Notes under the pieces: model-generated
What the model was told of the DNA's origin: nothing
Databases searched by the model: none
What the model saw: the letters and a program-made list of their open reading frames with translations, nothing else
DNA from: CAZVRZ01 sp964629965
GTDB taxonomy: Bacteria > Chloroflexota > Anaerolineae > Anaerolineales > UBA4823
Assembly: GCA_964629965.1 (NCBI GenBank)
Contig: CAZVRZ010000218.1
Span: forward strand, 1-7,408
Length of the DNA stretch: 7,408 nucleotides
Reading direction: 5' to 3'
Program-made: the position numbers and the translations under genes
Shown: piece by piece, positions 1-6,143 of the stretch
How positions within the stretch are numbered: the first letter of the stretch is position 1
How the letters are laid out: each line of letters starts with the position of its first letter

Positions 1-24
1 CAGAATTCGCATGGATTTTTTCAT
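1..24 (-). CDS. Possible 5' end of a divergent gene leaving the window
   Basis: On the minus strand an ATG at 24 opens a frame reading MKKSMRIL up to the window edge, about 45 bases downstream of the start expected from the strong minus-strand promoter at 77-105. Only eight codons are visible, so no function can be given. No clear Shine-Dalgarno site precedes it. Other candidate starts are ATG at 34, in a different frame (MRQHEKIH...), and ATG at 12 in the same frame. The promoter is the main reason to think that a gene lies here. Confidence 0.3.
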
Positions 25-46
25 GCTGCCGCATGGTGGCAACTTG

Positions 47-58
47 GGTTAATTAACC
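47..58. promoter_or_regulatory. 12-bp perfect palindrome in the leader of the leftward transcript
   Basis: GGTTAATTAACC is a perfect palindrome lying about 12-23 bases downstream of the transcription start predicted from the minus-strand promoter. That position would suit a repressor operator. It is short and AT-rich in the centre, so chance is a real alternative. Confidence 0.25.
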
Positions 59-76
59 TATAGTAGTCTTTCTGTA

Positions 77-105
77 ATTATCGGTCTTTATCACCTCCTT
101 GTCAA
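77..105 (-). promoter_or_regulatory. Sigma-70-type promoter pointing left
   Basis: Read on the minus strand there is a perfect -35 (TTGACA, plus positions 105-100), a spacer of exactly 17 bases, and a -10 of GATAAT (82-77), which matches TATAAT at five of six positions. Transcription would start near position 70 and run off the left edge. It is the best-matching complete promoter in the window. The spacer also contains AAGGAGGTGAT, a perfect Shine-Dalgarno sequence, but it would lie upstream of the transcription start and no start codon follows it. Confidence 0.6.
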
Positions 106-211
106 GTTATTCGGCTCGAAGACTAAGCTTCACACCTGGTTGTACGCCAAACCTTTTTGCGTCCCATTGGCCCGAGGCGGACAGAAAAAAGCATGATAGA
201 CCAGAAACATT

Positions 212-225
212 TACTACCTGTAGTA
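212..225. promoter_or_regulatory. Candidate operator: 14-bp inverted repeat upstream of the primase-helicase
   Basis: TACTAC-CT-GTAGTA is a perfect 6-bp inverted repeat with a 2-base centre. It lies about 55-70 bases upstream of the transcription start implied by the extended -10 at 266-274. Such a location suits an activator or an upstream repressor site. A half-site-like TAGTAG also occurs at 61-66, close to the start of the leftward transcript. No regulator gene is visible, so the role is inference. Confidence 0.35.
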
Positions 226-265
226 GCTGGGGTGGTTGTGAGACGAGGTCGAATCCGTACCCGTT

Positions 266-274
266 TGTTATAAT
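266..274 (+). promoter_or_regulatory. Extended -10 promoter element of the primase-helicase gene
   Basis: TGTTATAAT combines the extended -10 dinucleotide (TG at 266-267) with a perfect TATAAT at 269-274. No good -35 lies at 16-18 bases upstream, which extended -10 promoters can tolerate. Transcription would start at about 281, only some five bases before the ATG at 286. The in-frame TAA inside the -10 (271-273) rules out any start further upstream. The mRNA is therefore predicted to be leaderless or nearly so. Confidence 0.55.
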
Positions 275-285
275 GCTCCTTGCAC

Positions 286-2796
286 ATGCGAGAGACACTT
301 GTGAGAAACCTGGACGAAATCAATCGCTTGATCGCTGCAACTGAAGCAGAAATGGTAGCACTAAACACCCGCCGGGCCGAATTGCAGACGCGAGTAGCAG
401 AGCTGCAGCGTGAAAAAGCGGCTTTGCTCCAGCCAACAGCAGCATCTGGCCTCAATGATAGCCAGCCAACTGTCACCAGCCAATCCTCGCAGGAAGAAAA
501 GATAGCTCTCTTTCGCAGCCTGTTTCGCGGGCGCGAGGATGTTTATCCCAGGCGTTTTGAAAGTATGAAAACGGGCAAGAAAGGCTATCAGCCAGTTTGC
601 CGTAATGAGTGGGTCAGAGGGGTCTGCGAAAAGCCAAAGATTCGCTGCGAAGATTGTGGACATCGCGAGTTTCTCCCGTTCACAGACATGGTAGTGCGCA
701 ACCACCTGCAAGGCTTCGATCCACAAGACAGACCTGGGCGGGATTTCACCATCGGTGTTTATCCCATGCTGCCAGATGAGACCTGCTGGTTTTTGGCAGT
801 GGATTTTGATAAAGTATCCTGGCAAGAAGATGCGAGAGCCTACCTGGAGACCTGTAAATTGTTGAATGTTCCTGCTGCGTTGGAGCGGTCGCGTTCTGGC
901 AATGGCGGGCATATTTGGATGTTCTTCGCAGAGCAAGTTCCGGCAGCCCTGGCGCGCCAGATGGGGACTTTCTTGCTTTCTCAAACGATGGAGCGCCGGC
1001 CGGAGATTGGGCTAGACTCCTATGATCGTTTTTTCCCCAGCCAGGATACACTGCCCAGAGGCGGTTTTGGCAACCTGATCGCCCTGCCGCTGCAAAAGAA
1101 ACCACGTGAGAGCGGCAACAGCCTCTTTGTGGATGAGCAGTTCGTTCCGAATCTGGATCAATGGGCCTTCCTTGCCACACTGCGCCGGATGAGCCAGTCA
1201 GACATTGAAGCCGTGGTTAAGCGGGCAGAGAAGCAAGATGAACTGTTGGGCATCCGACTGCCCGTGGTGGATGAGGATAGCGATCATCCTTGGGCTGCGC
1301 CGCCTTCCAGAAAACACAAGGATGCACCAATCATTGGGCCGCTGCCTGAGCAGCTCGATCTGGTGTTGGGTAACCAAATCTATATTCCCAAAGCAGATTT
1401 GACACCTTCTTTGCGGAATCGCCTGATCCGGTTGGCCGCTTTTCAAAACCCAGAATTCTACCAGGCGCAGGGCATGCGGTTATCCACCTTTGGTAAGCCA
1501 CGCATCATCAGTTGCTGTGAGGATTTCCCAAAACACCTGGGGCTGCCACGCGGCTGCATGGATGAGCTGATTGCCTTGCTTGAATCGTTGCACATCAAAG
1601 CGAGCCTGACGGATGAACGCTGTTTTGGGACTCGGCTGGATGTTCAATTTCACGGCGCTTTGCGCGACGAACAGCAGCAAGCTGCCGATGCTTTGCTGCA
1701 ACACGAGATGGGCGTTCTAGCAGCCTCGACCGCTTTTGGTAAAACGGTAGTGGCCGCTTACTTGATTGCCCAACGTCAAGTGAACACCTTGGTGATCGTT
1801 CATCGCCGCCAACTGCTTGACCAGTGGGTTCAGGCTTTGAGCCAGTTTCTTGGGCTTACGCCGAAAGAGATCGGCCAAATTGGCGGCGGCAAGCATAAGC
1901 CGAATGGTCAGCTTGATGTCGTCATGATCCAAAGCCTCAGCCAGGGTGGGGTGGTGAATGATATTGTCGGCAATTACGGTTACCTGGTGGTTGACGAGTG
2001 CCACCACATTTCGGCAGTCAGTTTCGAGCAGGTGGTCCGTCAGAGCAAGGCCCAATATCTGACTGGTTTGTCAGCAACCGTGACGCGCAAAGACGGGCAC
2101 CAGCCGATTATCTTTATGCAGTGCGGCCCGGTGCGTTTCAAGGTGAGCGATCGCGCCCAGGCAGATAAACGGCCCTTTGAACATAAGGTTATCGTTCGCC
2201 CAACCAGCTTCCGCTTGCCGTATCATCTTCAAAATGCCGCCGCCCAATCTATTCAGGAAGTGTACACACTGCTGGCCAGCGATGAGGCGCGCAACCTGCT
2301 GATTATTGAGGATGTGGTGGCAGCGGTTCAGGCCAATCGCTTTCCGGTGCTGTTAACCGAACGCCGGGAGCATTTGGAAACGTTGGCAGCATTACTGGCC
2401 AAGCGGGTTTCGCATGTTTTTGTGATGAAAGGGGGCATGGGCAAGAAGCAACGCCGGCAACTGGTAGAGCAGATCGCAAATGTTCCATCTGGTGAATCGC
2501 GTGTAATTCTGGCAACCGGGCGTTACCTGGGCGAAGGTTTTGATGATGAGCGATTGGACACGTTGTTCCTGGCTTTGCCAATTTCCTGGCGCGGCACATT
2601 AACCCAATATGCCGGTCGTTTGCATAGGGTGAACGCGGCCAAGAAAGAAGTGATCATCTACGACTATGTGGATTTTGAAGTACCGGTGTTAGCCAAAATG
2701 CACGCCAGGCGGAGAACTGGATACAAGGCGATTGGTTATGAGATTGAGTTGCCAAGCGCCAATAAACCGGTACAGCTGGCTTTTGGTGACTTATAG
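286..2796 (+). CDS. TOTE-type conflict-system protein: AEP primase fused to SF2 helicase
   Basis: Predicted DNA primase/polymerase plus ATP-driven helicase, 836 residues from ATG 286. Visible order: N-terminal coiled coil (about 3-48); a Y-P-C-x-NEW stretch with cysteines 105, 114, 121 and 124, probably zinc-binding; AEP domain (about 130-300) with the metal-binding DFD (D173, D175), the GGH motif (H209) and a likely third acid near D244/D247, followed by NLIALPLQ; a linker domain (about 350-455) typical of this family; and an SF2 helicase with STAFGKT (K486), DECHH (570-574), SAT (596-598) and QYAGRLHR (774-781). All catalytic motifs are present and the frame is unbroken. The architecture matches AEP proteins assigned to TOTE conflict systems, which are predicted from comparative genomics to act in defence or element conflict. 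No nuclease domain or partner gene is visible. Starts TTG 280 and GTG 301 are alternatives; ATG 286 is preferred, with no good Shine-Dalgarno site. Confidence 0.85.
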   Translation: MRETLVRNLDEINRLIAATEAEMVALNTRRAELQTRVAELQREKAALLQPTAASGLNDSQPTVTSQSSQEEKIALFRSLFRGREDVYPRRFESMKTGKKGYQPVCRNEWVRGVCEKPKIRCEDCGHREFLPFTDMVVRNHLQGFDPQDRPGRDFTIGVYPMLPDETCWFLAVDFDKVSWQEDARAYLETCKLLNVPAALERSRSGNGGHIWMFFAEQVPAALARQMGTFLLSQTMERRPEIGLDSYDRFFPSQDTLPRGGFGNLIALPLQKKPRESGNSLFVDEQFVPNLDQWAFLATLRRMSQSDIEAVVKRAEKQDELLGIRLPVVDEDSDHPWAAPPSRKHKDAPIIGPLPEQLDLVLGNQIYIPKADLTPSLRNRLIRLAAFQNPEFYQAQGMRLSTFGKPRIISCCEDFPKHLGLPRGCMDELIALLESLHIKASLTDERCFGTRLDVQFHGALRDEQQQAADALLQHEMGVLAASTAFGKTVVAAYLIAQRQVNTLVIVHRRQLLDQWVQALSQFLGLTPKEIGQIGGGKHKPNGQLDVVMIQSLSQGGVVNDIVGNYGYLVVDECHHISAVSFEQVVRQSKAQYLTGLSATVTRKDGHQPIIFMQCGPVRFKVSDRAQADKRPFEHKVIVRPTSFRLPYHLQNAAAQSIQEVYTLLASDEARNLLIIEDVVAAVQANRFPVLLTERREHLETLAALLAKRVSHVFVMKGGMGKKQRRQLVEQIANVPSGESRVILATGRYLGEGFDDERLDTLFLALPISWRGTLTQYAGRLHRVNAAKKEVIIYDYVDFEVPVLAKMHARRRTGYKAIGYEIELPSANKPVQLAFGDL

Positions 2797-2956
2797 TGCC
2801 AGACACTCCTTTCGTCTCCACCTTCCGCATCGTGGTACAAATCCTCCATACATGCTTCTCCAACAATTCATATCTTTGTGCCAACTGACGCACCGCTTGG
2901 GTTTCCTGGTTGCGCCGGTTGTATTCCTGCTGTTTATAACGGAGCGAAGCTGCCAT
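2797..2956 (-). pseudogene. Remnant of a small helix-turn-helix protein gene
   Basis: A minus-strand frame opens at ATG 2956 and reads MAASLRYKQQEYNRRNQETQ, then AVRQLAQRYELLEKHVWRIC. Residues 20-40 look like a helix-turn-helix (VRQLAQRY-x-LLEKHVWRI), in the style of Mor-type activators and small resolvase-like DNA-binding proteins. The frame does not stop at the intergenic border but continues to 2654 inside the primase-helicase gene. I therefore take it to be a fragment whose own end was lost, tail-to-tail with that gene. It could instead be a real 100-residue gene with a long antisense overlap. The similarity is judged by eye only. Confidence 0.3.
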
Positions 2957-3074
2957 GGGCGCTCTTCGCGCGTAGCAGCTTCTTCATCTCCGCTTAATTA
3001 CTAGATTCGAACCCTGTGCAAGATTCAAGACGTTCGGTAGAACAACACCAGCTTACAGCAAGCCAGTTAAAAGA

Positions 3075-3108
3075 CAAAACTCCCTTTCCTTGCAGATTGG
3101 GAGTTTTG
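3075..3108. terminator. Bidirectional hairpin terminator
   Basis: CAAAACTCCC (3075-3084) pairs perfectly with GGGAGTTTTG (3099-3108) around a 14-base loop. The stem carries its own A and T runs. On the minus strand it is followed by TCTTTT, and on the plus strand it ends in TTTTG, so it can act in both directions. It would stop minus-strand transcription from the 3157-3300 fragment and plus-strand transcription coming from the primase-helicase, which has no closer terminator. Confidence 0.6.
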
Positions 3109-3219
3109 CATCAAAAAAGCCTCTTGGCAATGACTGGTTAGAATCTCCCATGTCTCCTACTTCCGCAAGTCGGCCAAGTTCTTGCGCCCGGGCTCCAGCG
3201 TCGGCTGCCCCAAGAACTT
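3075..3219 (-). repeat. Copy 1 of a diverged block repeated on the far side of the operon
   Basis: This block shares its order and spacing with 7128-7266. Both have a hairpin with a 14-base loop, about ten A-rich bases, the exact 17-mer AGCCTCTTGGCAATGAC (3118-3134 here), five variable bases, the exact 10-mer AGAATCTCCC (3140-3149), and then an 18-codon coding stretch on the minus strand (3166-3219). The element type is not recognised. It may be the end of a decayed mobile element or of a duplicated gene with its 3' untranslated region. Confidence 0.55.
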
Positions 3220-3300
3220 TAGGAGAACCTTATCTCCTGCTTTCCCTTCGATCCGCGTACTCGGTGTGGGTGGAGGGGGAACGATAGCGAACTGGCGGTT
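3157..3300 (-). pseudogene. Headless C-terminal gene fragment ending GRKNLADLRK
   Basis: A 47-codon open frame on the minus strand ends at TAG (3159-3157) and is bounded upstream by TAA (3303-3301). It contains no ATG or GTG start. The last part reads KFLGQPTLEPGRKNLADLRK, and the terminator at 3075-3108 follows. The same C-terminus occurs at 7210-7284, with 10 of 18 residues identical and most of the matching codons differing only synonymously, which shows that this was once real coding sequence. The N-terminal part of the gene is missing. The protein family is not recognised. Confidence 0.5.
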
Positions 3301-3321
3301 TTAAAATACCCTTTTTAGGGG

Positions 3322-3355
3322 ATGACAAACTGGTGCGAAAGCGGTAATCTATTAC
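3322..3355 (+). promoter_or_regulatory. Candidate promoter/operator of the ABC operon
   Basis: A -35-like ATGACA (3322-3327, five of six positions) is followed by a weak TAATCT at 17-base spacing (3345-3350). This overlaps a perfect inverted repeat, GTAAT-CT-ATTAC (3344-3355). A palindrome over a weak -10 suits a repressor-controlled promoter. Another -10-like hexamer, TAAAAT (3364-3369), lies further downstream, so the exact start is uncertain. The operator role is inference. Confidence 0.3.
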
Positions 3356-3407
3356 ATAAGGAGTAAAATTAAGCAATTATTAAACCGTATTGTGTGGAGG
3401 TCTATCG

Positions 3408-4325
3408 ATGAAAGATGCCGCTGTCCAGGTAAGGAATTTTCGAAAAACATACGGCGACTATGTGGCTGTGGATGACATCAGCTTTGAGATCCTGCCGGGA
3501 GAGATATTTGGCTTGCTGGGGCCCAACGGCGCAGGCAAAACAAGCACCTTAGAATGCCTGGAGGGCCTGCGCCAGCCCAACGGCGGCTGGCTGCGGGTGG
3601 CGGGCATTGATCCGGCCAGCCAGTCGCGCAAACTCCGCAACGTGATTGGCGTGCAGCTGCAATCGGCTGGTTTGCCTGAAAGCATCACGCCGCGGGAGGC
3701 AATCCGCTTTTTCTGCGCGTACCATGACATTGCGCCTCGCGATGATCTGCTGGAACGCCTGGGCCTGTACGAGAAGCAAAACACCCAGTTCTATGACCTA
3801 TCGGCTGGGCAGCAGCGGCGACTGGTTTTAGCGCTGGCGGTGGCGCACAACCCCCAGGTGCTGTTCCTGGACGAACCCACGGCAGGGCTGGATGTGGCTT
3901 CGCGGGTTGAGCTTCACGAACTGATGACAGAACTTAAAGCGAAAGGCACAACCATCGTTTTAGCCACTCATGATATGGCTGAGGCGGAGGAGATGTCAGA
4001 CCGGGTGGCCATCCTGCTCAAGGGGAAAATTGTATCTGTGGGCACACCGATGGAAATCACTGCCACCGGCTCCGGGCTGACCAAAGTATCCGTGCACACG
4101 CAAAACGCCTGTTTGTCAGAGGCGGGCATTGCCTTGCCGGCGGTCAGCCAGCATGTTTATAAGGATGAATACCACATCTACTACAGCTCGGATATCGGCC
4201 CTTTGCTCGCGGCGATTATCGCAACCATCCAGGCGCATGCCGATACACTGATTGATTTGCGCGTCGAACGGCCTTCGCTCGAAGATCGCTTCCTTGAGAT
4301 CACCCATACAGGAGCCTCGCAATGA
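3408..4325 (+). CDS. ABC-2 exporter ATP-binding protein
   Basis: Cytoplasmic ATPase subunit that powers the permease encoded next to it; 305 residues. Visible motifs: Walker A GPNGAGKT (38-45), Q-loop Q83, signature LSAGQ (131-135, alanine in place of the usual first glycine), Walker B VLFLDEP (151-157), D-loop AGLD (159-162) and H-loop H188. The C-terminal extension (about 220-305) ends with PSLEDRFLEITH, as in DrrA/CcmA-type exporter ATPases that carry a small extra C-terminal domain. ATG 3408 is chosen because GGAGG lies at 3396-3400 with a 7-base spacer; an in-frame TTG at 3390 would put this ribosome site inside the gene. First gene of a four-gene operon. The stop overlaps the next start (ATGA), which indicates translational coupling. 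The substrate cannot be deduced; drugs, lipids or peptides are all possible. Confidence 0.92.
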   Translation: MKDAAVQVRNFRKTYGDYVAVDDISFEILPGEIFGLLGPNGAGKTSTLECLEGLRQPNGGWLRVAGIDPASQSRKLRNVIGVQLQSAGLPESITPREAIRFFCAYHDIAPRDDLLERLGLYEKQNTQFYDLSAGQQRRLVLALAVAHNPQVLFLDEPTAGLDVASRVELHELMTELKAKGTTIVLATHDMAEAEEMSDRVAILLKGKIVSVGTPMEITATGSGLTKVSVHTQNACLSEAGIALPAVSQHVYKDEYHIYYSSDIGPLLAAIIATIQAHADTLIDLRVERPSLEDRFLEITHTGASQ

Positions 4326-5134
4326 ACGCGTTTTTGCACCACTTTGCCTTTGAATTTCGCACTGGCATCCGCAACAAGCAGTTGCTGTTGATGAACTACC
4401 TGTTCCCCCTGGGCTTTTACCTGATGATGGGATTCATTATGCCCGAGATCAACCCGCTGTTTCGGGAGACTCTGATCCCCGCGATGGTTGTGTTCAGCAT
4501 CCTGGCTGCCACCTTGTTGGGGATACCGGATCCGCTGGTGAATGCCCGCGAAAATGGGGTTTTCCGCAGCTACAAGATCAACGGTGTGCCATCGCTCTCG
4601 ATCCTGGTAATCCCGGCCCTGACAACCATGCTGCATGTATTGATCGTGGCCTTGGTGATCACGGTAAGCGCTCCCTGGCTGTTTGATGCTCCCTCACCAG
4701 AGAACTGGCTCGGCTATGGGTTGGTATTTGTCACAGTTGCCTTTGCCTGTGCAGGGATCAGCGTGCTGATCGGAGTGATTTCTCCCAGCTCGCGCATGAC
4801 GGTGCTGTGGTCGCAGATCATCTTTGTCCCTTCCATGCTGTTGGGTGGGCTGATGCTGCCTTACAGCATGCTCCCAGCCATCGCCGGGAAATTTGCGCAG
4901 CTTTTACCTGCCACGCATGCCATGAATGCCTTGAACGGGTTGGCGATGGGCCATACGGCGGATTTTTCGCCCTGGGGCTCGGAGGTGGTTTTGTTGGCCA
5001 GCGGTATTCTGGCCTTTGGGCTGGCAGTGTATCTGTTCAGTTGGGATAGTCGCAACACCACTCGGCGTGGGCATCCCTTGTTGGCATTGCTGGTATTGCT
5101 GCCGTTTATTGTGGGTATATTCCTGTTCTCATAG
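4322..5134 (+). CDS. ABC-2 type transporter permease
   Basis: Membrane subunit of the exporter, 270 residues, forming the pore with the preceding ATPase. Hydrophobic segments are visible at about 21-40, 50-68, 92-115, 130-152, 160-181, 220-240 and 252-270. That is seven, one more than the six usual for ABC-2 permeases, because of an additional C-terminal segment after a basic NTTRRGH stretch. Family-like features are ARENGVFRSYKINGVP between segments 2 and 3 and LPATHAMNAL (195-204) after segment 5. ATG 4322 overlaps the ATPase stop by four bases. One ATPase gene plus one permease gene suggests a homodimeric or heterotetrameric DrrAB-like exporter. No periplasmic binding protein is present, in keeping with export. 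Confidence 0.88.
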   Translation: MNAFLHHFAFEFRTGIRNKQLLLMNYLFPLGFYLMMGFIMPEINPLFRETLIPAMVVFSILAATLLGIPDPLVNARENGVFRSYKINGVPSLSILVIPALTTMLHVLIVALVITVSAPWLFDAPSPENWLGYGLVFVTVAFACAGISVLIGVISPSSRMTVLWSQIIFVPSMLLGGLMLPYSMLPAIAGKFAQLLPATHAMNALNGLAMGHTADFSPWGSEVVLLASGILAFGLAVYLFSWDSRNTTRRGHPLLALLVLLPFIVGIFLFS

Positions 5135-5161
5135 CCATAGCGAATGCAAACGGAGAATCGA

Positions 5162-6121
5162 ATGCTCATCCGCCCATTTGTCCCTGAAGATTACCCCGCG
5201 ATGGTTGAGATTCACAACGGTCTGACCATTGTGTGGCCCGAACGGCCGCGCACTCCAGAAGCCTGGGCGGAAGTAGACCGCAACCGCAGCCCACAAGCCA
5301 GGTACCAACGTTGGGTGGCTGTGGAAGATGGCCGCGTGGTTGGCTTCTCGTCGTACAGCCAGGGCCCGGGGGCTTACCCTCCGCAGAGCTTTCATGTAAA
5401 TGTGGAGGTTGCCCAGCAGTACCAGCGCCGCGGCATCGGAGCGGCGCTGTATGCGCAGGTGATACAAGGCCTTGTCGGGTTCAACCCGCCGACCCTGCGG
5501 GCAGATGCCTATGCTAACCTGCCGCAAGGTTTTGCTTTTCTACAAAAGCGCGGCTTTTATGAGGCTTTTCGCGAGACGCCCGTTCACCTGGATGTGATTG
5601 CCTTTGATCCAGGCCCGTATGCGGGCCTGGATCAAAGGCTGAGCGCCCAGGGCATCGTGATCAAAACGCTGCGCGAGCTGGAGGCTGACCCCGAGCGTAA
5701 CCGTAAACTATACGATCTCTACTGGGAGGCCAATGGTGATGTTCCCCACGAGGGCGAAGGGGAGGAGAAACCGGATTTTGATGATTGGCTGGCGTGGGGC
5801 ATCAACGACCCAAACCTCTTGCCAGATGCATACTTTGTTGCTGTGCGTGGCGATGAGTACATCGGGCTGCGGGAATTGGGAAAGTACCCCGGCAGTGATC
5901 TGCTGATGGGAGGGTTGTTGGGCGTGTATAGGGCGTACCGCAAGCAGGGTGTGGGTCTGGCGATGCAGCTGCGCGGCATCGCCTATGCTCAGGAGAATGG
6001 TTACCGGGTGCTCAAAACTTGCACGGCGGTCCAGAATGCTCCGATGCAAGCGCTGTTCAATAAGCTGGGCTATGTGCGTGGCCCCGAGTGGCAGCAATGC
6101 CAGAAAGACATCCATGAATAA
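5162..6121 (+). CDS. Tandem GNAT-family N-acetyltransferase
   Basis: Predicted acetyl-CoA-dependent acetyltransferase, 319 residues, with two GNAT folds in tandem as in mycothiol synthase-like proteins. The N-terminal domain (about 1-145) starts MLIRPFVPEDYPAMVEIHNG and carries the acetyl-CoA pyrophosphate-binding motif QRRGIGA (88-94). The C-terminal domain (about 165-315) carries a second one, RKQGVG (260-265), followed by QNAPMQALFNKLGY (about 291-304). Both binding loops look intact, so neither half is obviously dead. ATG 5162 has GGAG at 5152-5155 with a 6-base spacer; ATG 5144 would add six residues without a good ribosome site. It lies 27 bases after the permease and 22 before the protease, so it is probably in the operon. 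It might modify the exported compound or a toxic one, but the acceptor is unknown. The interdomain linker contains a perfect 18-bp inverted repeat. Confidence 0.88.
   Translation: MLIRPFVPEDYPAMVEIHNGLTIVWPERPRTPEAWAEVDRNRSPQARYQRWVAVEDGRVVGFSSYSQGPGAYPPQSFHVNVEVAQQYQRRGIGAALYAQVIQGLVGFNPPTLRADAYANLPQGFAFLQKRGFYEAFRETPVHLDVIAFDPGPYAGLDQRLSAQGIVIKTLRELEADPERNRKLYDLYWEANGDVPHEGEGEEKPDFDDWLAWGINDPNLLPDAYFVAVRGDEYIGLRELGKYPGSDLLMGGLLGVYRAYRKQGVGLAMQLRGIAYAQENGYRVLKTCTAVQNAPMQALFNKLGYVRGPEWQQCQKDIHE
5600..5639. repeat. Perfect 18-bp inverted repeat inside the acetyltransferase gene
   Basis: GCCTTTGATCCAGGCCCG (5600-5617) is followed by a TATG loop (5618-5621) and then by its exact reverse complement (5622-5639). 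It encodes AFDPGPYAGLDQR, the linker between the two GNAT domains. As RNA it would be a very stable hairpin. No T run follows, so it is not a standard intrinsic terminator. It may affect ribosome passage, mRNA stability or processing upstream of the protease cistron. Confidence 0.85.
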
Positions 6122-6143
6122 TAGCGGTTTAAGAGGCATCCCT

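Larger units (their letters stand above)
1..285. other. Divergent intergenic region upstream of the primase-helicase gene
   Basis: No plausible complete gene is seen here; the short reading frames on both strands look like chance. The stretch is more AT-rich than the genes. It contains a left-pointing promoter (77-105), a right-pointing extended -10 (266-274), and two palindromes (47-58 and 212-225). This suggests that the primase-helicase and an unseen gene to the left are divergently transcribed from one regulatory region. Confidence 0.6.
2797..3407. other. Gene-free stretch between the primase-helicase and the ABC operon
   Basis: This gap of about 610 bases holds no intact gene. It contains the helix-turn-helix remnant (2797-2956, minus), about 115 bases with no recognisable content (2957-3074), a hairpin terminator (3075-3108), the first copy of a repeated block (3075-3219) with a headless minus-strand coding fragment (3157-3300), and the promoter and ribosome-binding region of the ABC operon (about 3322-3407). 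The mixture of gene fragments suggests past insertion and decay. Confidence 0.6.

Noticed and set aside
89..102. ATCACCTCCTT on the plus strand equals the 3' end of 16S rRNA; its complement is a perfect Shine-Dalgarno sequence on the minus strand
   Set aside because: No other 16S sequence surrounds it. On the minus strand it lies inside the promoter spacer, upstream of the expected transcription start, and no start codon follows at a suitable distance. Coincidence is likely.
361..984. 207-codon minus-strand reading frame inside the primase-helicase gene
   Set aside because: A shadow frame of the plus-strand gene, whose motifs are clear; the translation looks like chance sequence.
3001..3020. 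GGTTCGAATC-like tRNA T-arm on the minus strand
   Set aside because: The flanking T stem does not pair beyond about two positions, and no anticodon arm, D arm or acceptor stem is present.
3358..3369. AAGGAG ribosome-binding-like site followed by ATT instead of ATG
   Set aside because: No standard start codon lies at a suitable distance and the frame gives a short peptide overlapping the ATPase start. The real ribosome site is GGAGG at 3396-3400.
2797..3407. Search for a small secreted peptide or bacteriocin precursor next to the exporter and protease
   Set aside because: No short frame with a ribosome site, leader-like N-terminus or double-glycine motif was found in either flanking gap.
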